64,000 bases of DNA, from positions 16,058,001 through 16,122,000 of the forward strand of contig NC_071331.1 of assembly GCF_010183535.1 (NCBI RefSeq). The letters are read 5' to 3'. The notes beneath the pieces were generated by a model. That model ran no database searches. It worked only from the letters and a program-made list of their open reading frames with translations, and had not been told where the DNA came from. Source of the DNA: Caenorhabditis remanei (lineage: Eukaryota; Nematoda; Chromadorea; Rhabditida; Rhabditidae). Shown in pieces: positions 57,122 through 64,000 of the stretch. Within the stretch, counting starts at the first letter, position 1, and every line of letters begins with the position of its first letter. Position numbers and translations under genes: made by a program.

Positions 57122-60100
57122 GGGTTTTAATTCTAGGTTTCTCTAGTTTATTGAGGTATCAGTGGAGGCTAAGCACAGACCAGGAACGGTTTAAAACTGT
57201 TGCTTCTGCCTCGGGGTACCAAAATTTCTAGTCTAGTTTAGTATTTTTTCTCACGGAGAAAAAGGCACCGTTGAGTCATCCGGACCTTCTATCCCAAAAA
57301 ACAAAAAATTTCCCGTGTGATCTAAAAACGCGTCTTAGGTTATTACCAGGTTGACCTTTACACGCCCTACTGACACGACAGCGTGTCATGTAGGCTCTAC
57401 CTTTTATTACATAAAATAGGTTAGTGTATCATTCCAACACTATCATTGGCTCGTAAGCAGAAGGAAACGAACGTCGTGTATGGTCAAGTGTTGGGAACGC
57501 AGACACACAATGGGAATTCCTGAGAGCGTCGAGGAGTCCAATTTAAGTCTTCCGGAGATTGGCCAGTCGAAGGAAGATGGGGTTATCCAGAGATGTGGAA
57601 GAGTCAGGCGTCGTAGTCTAGACTGCGAGCTCTTCCTCCATAAAGAATTGGGTCTCAGGCGTCCGAAGACGTTAAACGCATCAGAGCTGGTAACTCTGGA
57701 TGCACCAGTACCACAGACAGTACTGTTTCAGGGACGCAATCTCCCAGGGACGCAATCTTCCAAATCCTTTTCCCCCAAACATATAATGTTTATGTCTGTT
57801 ATCCCACAAACCCTCTGGATTGGGGCGGTACCAGCATATTCATTCACTGTCCCGTAACAATTCATTCAGCCCATCTATCCTTTTGTTATTTCTCTACTAA
57901 TACGGAAGTCTCCAAACTTTTGGGACTTGCCGTAAACTTTCTTGGTTCAAAAACTCTTGTCTCTCAACTTCTAGACCCACTCTAGTTCCCTTTCTTAGCA
58001 TTAATTCCATTTCAGGTTAATCTACAGAAATTCAGGTTACTCTTGTGCAAACATAGCCAATCCATTTGGTTATTATCCTGTCTACCAGCTCATGGGAGCA
58101 ACCGAGATTCGAGCAAACTCAGTGGTCGCCAGATACCAGCAAAGAGGACTGGAACTCATCTGGAGACGTCTACATTGGCAAACTCGTTCTCAAAACAGTC
58201 GCTGCAGCTGGTCAAGAATAGTTCGAACGGACTAGGAAGGACAATGCAGCAAAAAACGCCTTCAAATGTTGTCACAATTCGATGCTCCACTGGAAATCCA
58301 CCAATACAATTCCGTATCGACACCAGGGAAGCAACCGACACAGTGGCCGACAACAAACAAGAAGAAAGAGCAATGTTTTCGTAAAAATCGGATGCTCATC
58401 AGCTAGTGAGAAGTAACCCCGTGTCGGATATTTCTTACAATGCTGATTGTAGCTCTGATTCTAGCGATTACCAGCCTTTTTCTCACAATCGACTTCAAAT
58501 TTGGCACTATCACCTCCTGAATGTTTAAACACTTTATCGTGACATCGCCGACGTCTTTCAAAACTTTCATCGTGGCACCAGAAGCACGGACAACAATTTA
58601 TCGTTTCTGGATGGAAGGAAGACAAAGGAAAAACCACGACAACGACATCAGAAGTGAAACAACAATAGAAAGCAAACCAGCTGATGCACCAGCAACAACG
58701 GACAAGCTTTCACAAGCCAACAAGAAGTCATCACCTCGTCCCCAAGAACATCAACGTCATCGGAAACGACAACAATCGTAAGGTTGCAAGCAACTACCAG
58801 CCGAAGCGATGTTATCGATTCGATTCCGTCTTGACAGCAAAAGGGACAACAAGTAGATGCGAGTGGAATGCCGCTACACGAACGGAGGAGTCGTCAGCGG
58901 AAGCCGTCACTCAAGTCAAGCAGTACCAGTATCCATGGATTGATTTGTATCGATTGCAACAGAAACGATGTCATCAAGTACCAGCTTCATTTGTTTGGTC
59001 ATCGCAATCGATCGAAGTCAGAAGTACAAGCTGACAGTCAAGTCATTCGCTTGGAACAACTGGGAGGAAAACGACGAAAACTTCGTGGCCAACGACGTCA
59101 ACTCGTTGCTAGCGATAGGAAATTGCTATCGAACATGCGAAAAATCCTGTTGTTCCTAGTTTCGACACCCATGCGTGTTTCGAAACGAAAGATGCACAGA
59201 TTCTAGCATGTAAAGCCGTTGGAAACAATAACAAAACCAACGTACGGAGATGCTACAACCACAAAGCCGGAAGAATCGGAACAATTCGATGAAGAACTCA
59301 CGGAACGGAGAAGTGAACAACCATCACAAGTCTTCATTCTACCAGCAATTGTTTCGCCATCGCAAAGATTCGAGCATCCAATTAGTCTCGGAAATCGATG
59401 AAATTCTGGACGTCAGAAGAGCAACGTCAATAATATCTATGCGTTCTCGTCTGAAAATACCAGCCACTTTGGGCAGCATCTCCACGTTGATCGATCCAAC
59501 GACTCAAGAAGTCAGAAGCCAAGGAATCAGACGAAATTTAGCAACTATCTAGCTATAGGAATTGCCTGAAGACTCCGTGGCATCTGCATCAACTAGTTGC
59601 TTCGGCAACAAAGCTACAATACCAGCAATCGTCGGCGACAACATCAATCATCGACGAGAAGCTGGGAAAGAAGCAATAGAATGGAGTCTATTGAAACTGG
59701 AGCAAGATTGTGGACAAAACATCGTGTTGGAAGATCAAAAAGACAGTCAACGAGTCTCCGGTCCACCAGCGACTTCAATGTCAACGACAACCGACACAAT
59801 CGATCTCCCGAGCACACGCAATCAACAACAACTGCTCAAAACAACATGGGACAAGAATAAGCTGTCATCGGTGTCTCTAATGAACAAATCGAGCGATAAT
59901 TTCGCTAATCTCTTCTACCAGCTCTCTACTTTGTGCTCAAAGACGCTTCGAGACGCTAAAACAAGTCAATCAAAGAAGCAACCACATTGAAGTAAGCGAG
60001 AAGAAGATAAGAAAGACGTTATCGACATGCGAGAACATCAATTGGAACTACCAGCTGCTATCCAGACGTCTTCATGATCATTTGGGACATTGCACTCAAT

Positions 60101-60639
60101 AGATGTCAACAACTCAATTGCTGCAACAACGAGAAAACAAGACGAAGAACTTCACAGTCATCGTCGGAATACAAGCCAAGCAGTCAATTCCAGCATCTAT
60201 TGGCGAATGCTCACAATCCGTGAAGTCTCTCCGAAAGATGTCAAGGATTGTTTGTAGCTTTGATCCAGATAATCCGAACACCAGCTGTATCGATTCGAAG
60301 AAACCTGTCATCAAATCACAAAGGAAGTCGACGCCTGATGACACCAGGATTTTCCGATCAAATCAATAGCTGATTAATTTTATCAGCATACAGCTAGACT
60401 GGAAGATCACAAAGCAGTGAAAGCAGCAAGAACTGAAAAACGATTGGAAGCAACCAACGTCTTCAAAGAAGGACAGCATGTCATCTTCAAGATCAGAAGT
60501 TCAAAAGAAGGAGAACAACAACGTACCAGCTGCAGAAGATATCGCACAACGAAATGTTGAAGTCACAGCGGAAAGACCACAGTCTACCATCCACTGTAAC
60601 ATATCAAGATTTCGCTTCAACAACATCATCTGCAACTAT

Positions 60640-62010
60640 CAACAACTCCTAAAAGAAGAAGGAAGATGCTTCTACCAGCAGATGTCATCGATCTTGTTCA
60701 TCAACACGAATAAGAGAAGAATCGGCGTCGAAAGTTGCCAAATTTGCCGCAGATTTCTACAGGAAGATGCACAACGTCGCTTCACCGAAGAAAACTCAAC
60801 TGGCTCGCCTTCAATGGTCGTTGCGTCAGGAATATCTTGCCAACTCACGTCATCAAGAAGTCTACCAGCAACTCCAGGAGAAACTCAGCGACGACGTCTA
60901 CAAGCCAAGCTGTCTAGAAGTCGTCAAATCATCACTCAACTTCAACAGAAGTCCACTCATCTGCCGATACCAGCTCAAGCAAAAAAAGAAGGTCTGATCA
61001 ACTTAATCTTCAAGCGATCGAGCAAGTGAACAAGCAACATCGTGCGTCACGAATCGGAGGAAGATGGACGAGAAGTGGACAAGCCGAGTGAATAGCTGCG
61101 TCTTGAAGTTTAGATGACAGAAGAATGACGTCAAGTCAATTTCGATTCTTCAAGAGGACTTTCCTGGAACCACAAGCCAGAAATTCTACCAGCAGGATCA
61201 AAGAACGACAAGACAGAGTTTCAGGTCACCACTCCACCAGCTGATGAAGAAGGTCAACGAGATGTCACCAAGAAGACACTTCACGTCTTCTGGATCGACT
61301 AATGTTCAAGTCAATCGATATTTGACGCAACTCGGCAAGACATACGGATGTCTACAAGGAAAATCCGAAGGCTTCAAAAGAACTCGACAAAAGGATTCAA
61401 TCCATCTACACGGTTCAACGTCACCCTTCTACCAGCAGACGTCATCGATCTTGTTCTTCAAACACGAATTAGAGAAGGCCCTGCGCCAGAAGATGTCAAC
61501 GTCGCTGCACACTTCTTCAAGAAGATGTCATCGTCACCTAAGCAGAAGACGTTCTTCAGTTCTCATCTAAACTGTGTTGCCCTCAATGGTCGTTACGTCG
61601 GAAGAATTGGACAGATCACGTCATTGAGAAGTCTACTAACTACTCCTGAAGAAACTTCACGACGAAGACTACAACCCAGAAGTTCATTATTCTACCGATA
61701 CCAGCTCGAGCAAGAAGAGGAAGTCTGATCAACTTAGTCTTCAATTGATAAATCGAGTGAACATGCAACATCAATGTCACGAATCGGAAAAAGATGGACA
61801 AGGACTGGGTCGACGAGAAGTCATCAAGAAGACACTCCAAGTCTTCTGGATTGACCAAGATTCAAGTCAATGAAAATTCGACACAACTCGGCAAGACAGT
61901 CGGATGCCTGCAAGGATATTCCGATGGCTTCAGAAGATCTGGACACAAGGACAGAACCCACCGTTCTGGCTCAACATCAACTCCCTACCAGCAAAAATTC
62001 TACTCCTTCT
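60640..62010 (+). repeat. Diverged tandem duplications in the LTR element interior
   Basis: The block around 60673 (CTACCAGCAGATGTCATCGA and on) recurs around 61430, 757 bp away. The block around 60968 (CCGATACCAGCTCAAGCA, then GATCAACTTA and GTCACGAATCGGA) recurs around 61699, 731 bp away. The block at 61258-61436 (AAGAAGACACTTCACGTCTTCTGGAT; CAACTCGGCAAGACA) recurs at about 61826-61992, 556 bp away. Copies differ by many substitutions and small indels, so the duplications are older than the insertion. Confidence 0.65.
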
Positions 62011-62104
62011 TTACGCATTTCCATTAGGAATCAATCAATTCCACACGAGAAGAAGAAGGAATAAGAAACGGAAAGGAGAGTTCGAGCCGAAGATCAAAAG
62101 GTCG

Positions 62105-62224
62105 GTCACACTGCTTAGGACAAGAGGCAGTTGGACATCAAAGGAAGTCAAGCTGAGTGAGACAAGTCTTCACAAGTCACACTGCTTAGGACATGAGGCA
62201 GTTGGACATCAAGAAAAGTCAAGC
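62105..62224 (+). repeat. 71-bp-spaced direct repeat
   Basis: GTCACACTGCTTAGGACAAG with the following GAGGCAGTTGGACATCAA occurs at 62105 and, with a few changes (ACATGAGGCAG), at 62176. It looks like a recent local tandem duplication in the element. Confidence 0.7.
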
Positions 62225-63798
62225 CGGAAGTGACAACTTCAGAAGTCAGACAACGGCAACGAGAAGCCACTCAACGACTAGAAGAATTTATACCAGCTCA
62301 ATATTCAAGAAATCAAGGAATTTAGGATTCAAATCATCATCAACGACATCAAGTCTATAATTGATAACTTAGGATTTAGAATTTTAAGATTTTAAGATAT
62401 TGAAAGGTATAAAAGAATCAGAGCTACCGAAAAGAGGCGTAAGCCCAGCTGCTAGTCAGTATCGGGTCCAAAAGAGATACGGATTCTGAGTAGATGGTGC
62501 AAAATCTTACTAGCAATTACATCAGCTAGCTGCCCATTTATTTAGAGTCTTATGTCCAGACTGTAAGCGAAAAAGCTTCAGTTAGGTTCAGGTCTGAGCC
62601 AGTAGGCGAAAGATCTGAAAAGCTCTGACAAAAGTCAATTCTTCTTAAACAATTCTTACGTCAACTTCTACAAGTCTACCAGCTGACAAGAACAATTCTA
62701 GCAAGGAAGCCAGGGACAGGTTCCCCGTCTCGACCTCAAGGATGTCAGCCAAGCAGAGCACAACATCAGGAGCCAAGATTCCATCTACAAGCTCATTGCG
62801 CTCAACAACAGTAGCAGCAACTGGTCTCAAACAGGATCGATCGATTCTGGGAAGGACAAATGCTGCAAAAACAACACGATCAGCCACGAAATTCACCGCT
62901 TAGGAGCTCCAACCTCCGAAAGGTTGTGTAGCCTTTGCGAAAACTTTGTCTGCTGAAACAAACGAAGGAGTGGATGCCAATCTCCTATCCGCTGTCAATC
63001 GGAAACCATCACCATTGGCACGCAATTCCAAGAAGATGTGCACGGATTCAACCATCACCAGGTGCTTCAAGCAACAACATCGTTATGAAGTACCAGCAAG
63101 AATCAATAATCATCTTCAAGGAAAGACGACAATCCACCATTCACATCTTTGCTCAAGGATTCAAGGATTCGTCGGACAACTGAAGAAAGCCAGGAAGAAG
63201 AAGTCTTCAACTTCCCCAGCTCGATCTTCAGTAAAGTTAAGGATCAGTTAGTCAACGAGAGGAAGTCAAGGAACATCAGTTCCTCAGCTCGACCTCATGA
63301 ATAGTCAAAGGATTAATAGGATTCAACAACAACAAGTCAACGATTCCAGGATTCAGGAGCCAAGATGTCAACGTCAAACTCACCTAATAGGAGGAAGCGG
63401 ACAAGCAACTCCAACGGGAAGTCCAAAGAATTTCAACAACCACACTGCTCCACAAATCATCTTCTGGACATTAAACTCCGGAGTCACAACTTCAAGTCAT
63501 ACCAGCCACTTATTCCCAGCAACACCAGAAGCTACGCCTCACGACGAGGATAGCTACAAGAAACAAATTGGAATAGCGAGGAAATACAAGCAGAAGATGA
63601 AAACTTTAATTCAAGCAGTCGTCTAAGGACAAATTCAGTACCAGCAGTCTAACTCCAACTACTAAGGATCAAAAAAGAAGATCGGATAACACCAACAAGC
63701 AAGGAAGCTCGAGATTTAGGCATTCAGCTATGTGAGTACCAGCAGTTAACCAATCCATTTTCCATCAAGAAAATGTTCGGTTCCCTCCGCCCCCGGAG

Positions 63799-64000
63799 TG
63801 TCGCGACCATCCTTCGGATACTCACGACCTTAGATGCAGACACATATCTTCACAGCTAAATCTCATCACTTAACCAAAGGCAAACCAACAATCTAGTATG
63901 ATTTCTCTCAAACGAGAGAAACTCATATTCAAACTGCCGCCATGAAGTATACGAAGAAGGATGCAAGTGCGCCCCGCCGGACGCAGGTCGCGCCGGCGCG
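63799..64000 (+). repeat. 3' LTR (cut by window edge)
   Basis: The first 202 bp of the second LTR, identical by eye to 55450-55651. It is preceded by TCCCTCCGCCCCCGGAG, in which only the last few bases are purines, so a conventional polypurine tract is not evident. Confidence 0.85.

Larger units (their letters stand above)
56094..63798 (+). other. Internal region of the LTR element: no coding capacity recognised, strand-specific TACCAGC words
   Basis: A and C are frequent and T scarce on the plus strand over most of 58000-63700, as in many retroviral RNAs. The longest frames, 60478-61029 (183 codons) and 61348-61728 (126 codons), translate related DNA in different frames, which argues against selection for either protein. 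By eye, 30 copies of TACCAGC lie on the plus strand between 56372 and 63743, with one reverse-strand copy (57686). The segment 60640-62010 carries tandem-like duplications, 62105-62224 a 71-bp repeat, and 57098-57121 a perfect 9-bp hairpin. Short 57.0-57.5 kb stretches resemble structured RNA more than coding sequence. Confidence 0.6.
55450..64000 (+). mobile_element. LTR retrotransposon without visible gag/pol, running past the right edge
   Basis: A direct repeat begins TGTCGCGACC at 55450 and again at 63799. The visible 202 bp of the second copy looks identical to the first, so insertion was recent. The left LTR runs to ACA at 56073 (624 bp, TGT...ACA ends) and is followed at once by TGG, as expected of a tRNA primer site. 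The internal region (56074-63798, 7.7 kb) has no reading frame longer than 183 codons on either strand, and none looks like Gag, protease, reverse transcriptase, RNase H or integrase. The element is therefore probably non-autonomous (LARD-like) and mobilised in trans. It sits in the 3' tail of the LINE fragment. Target-site duplication cannot be checked because the right end is outside the window. Confidence 0.8.

Noticed and set aside
57480..57857. 125-codon frame in the LTR element
   Set aside because: No recognisable domain; composition and length are compatible with chance in this stop-poor DNA.
60478..61029. 183-codon frame in the LTR element as a possible Gag-like protein
   Set aside because: No zinc knuckle or capsid-like pattern is visible, and the duplicated DNA 757 bp away is open in a different frame, so selection for this protein is unlikely.

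Overview
The window is nuclear DNA of a nematode, very probably a Caenorhabditis species. Introns are short, with TTTTCAG-type 3' splice sites and GTAAG/GTGAG donors. The 3' intergenic DNA is AT-rich. A recognisable MBK-2 (DYRK-family kinase) gene lies next to an array of nematode-specific CUB-like secreted protein genes. From memory, C. elegans has the same neighbours on chromosome IV (the F55G11 CUB-like genes beside F49E11.1/mbk-2); I could not run an alignment to confirm this synteny.

Region 1 (1-21.9 kb): ten CUB-like genes (called A to J here), all on the minus strand, each with a signal peptide. Seven (A, B, C, D, G, H, I) are long, with an N-terminal CUB-like module, a conserved middle region, a second module and a hydrophobic tail that looks like a GPI-anchor signal. 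E and F end earlier with no tail, and J is a single-module miniature. Many have a TATA box about 30-45 bp and a TGATAA (GATA-factor) site about 25-125 bp upstream of the ATG, which suggests shared intestinal control. In C. elegans, members of this family are known as pathogen- and DAF-16-responsive genes.

Region 2 (21.9-30.9 kb): no gene found; C/T-rich DNA that probably holds the regulatory region of mbk-2.

Region 3 (30.96-51.65 kb): mbk-2 on the plus strand. Twelve coding exons give a predicted 824-residue protein. Introns of 3.8, 7.0 and 6.3 kb separate the Ser/Gln-rich N-terminal exons. The last large intron holds up to three candidate alternative first exons, all in the phase needed to join exon 7.

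Region 4 (51.7-54.9 kb): a 5'-truncated minus-strand gene fragment and a small intronless coiled-coil gene.

Region 5 (54.9-64.0 kb): the 3' end of a LINE-type reverse transcriptase gene, interrupted in its tail by an LTR retrotransposon. That element starts at 55450 and runs past the right edge. The visible part of its second LTR looks identical to the first, so the insertion is young. No gag or pol reading frame is visible in its 7.7-kb interior. Instead the interior carries about 30 same-strand copies of the word TACCAGC, internal tandem duplications and an RNA-like hairpin. This is the most unusual part of the window. All coordinates, splice choices and counts were read by eye.
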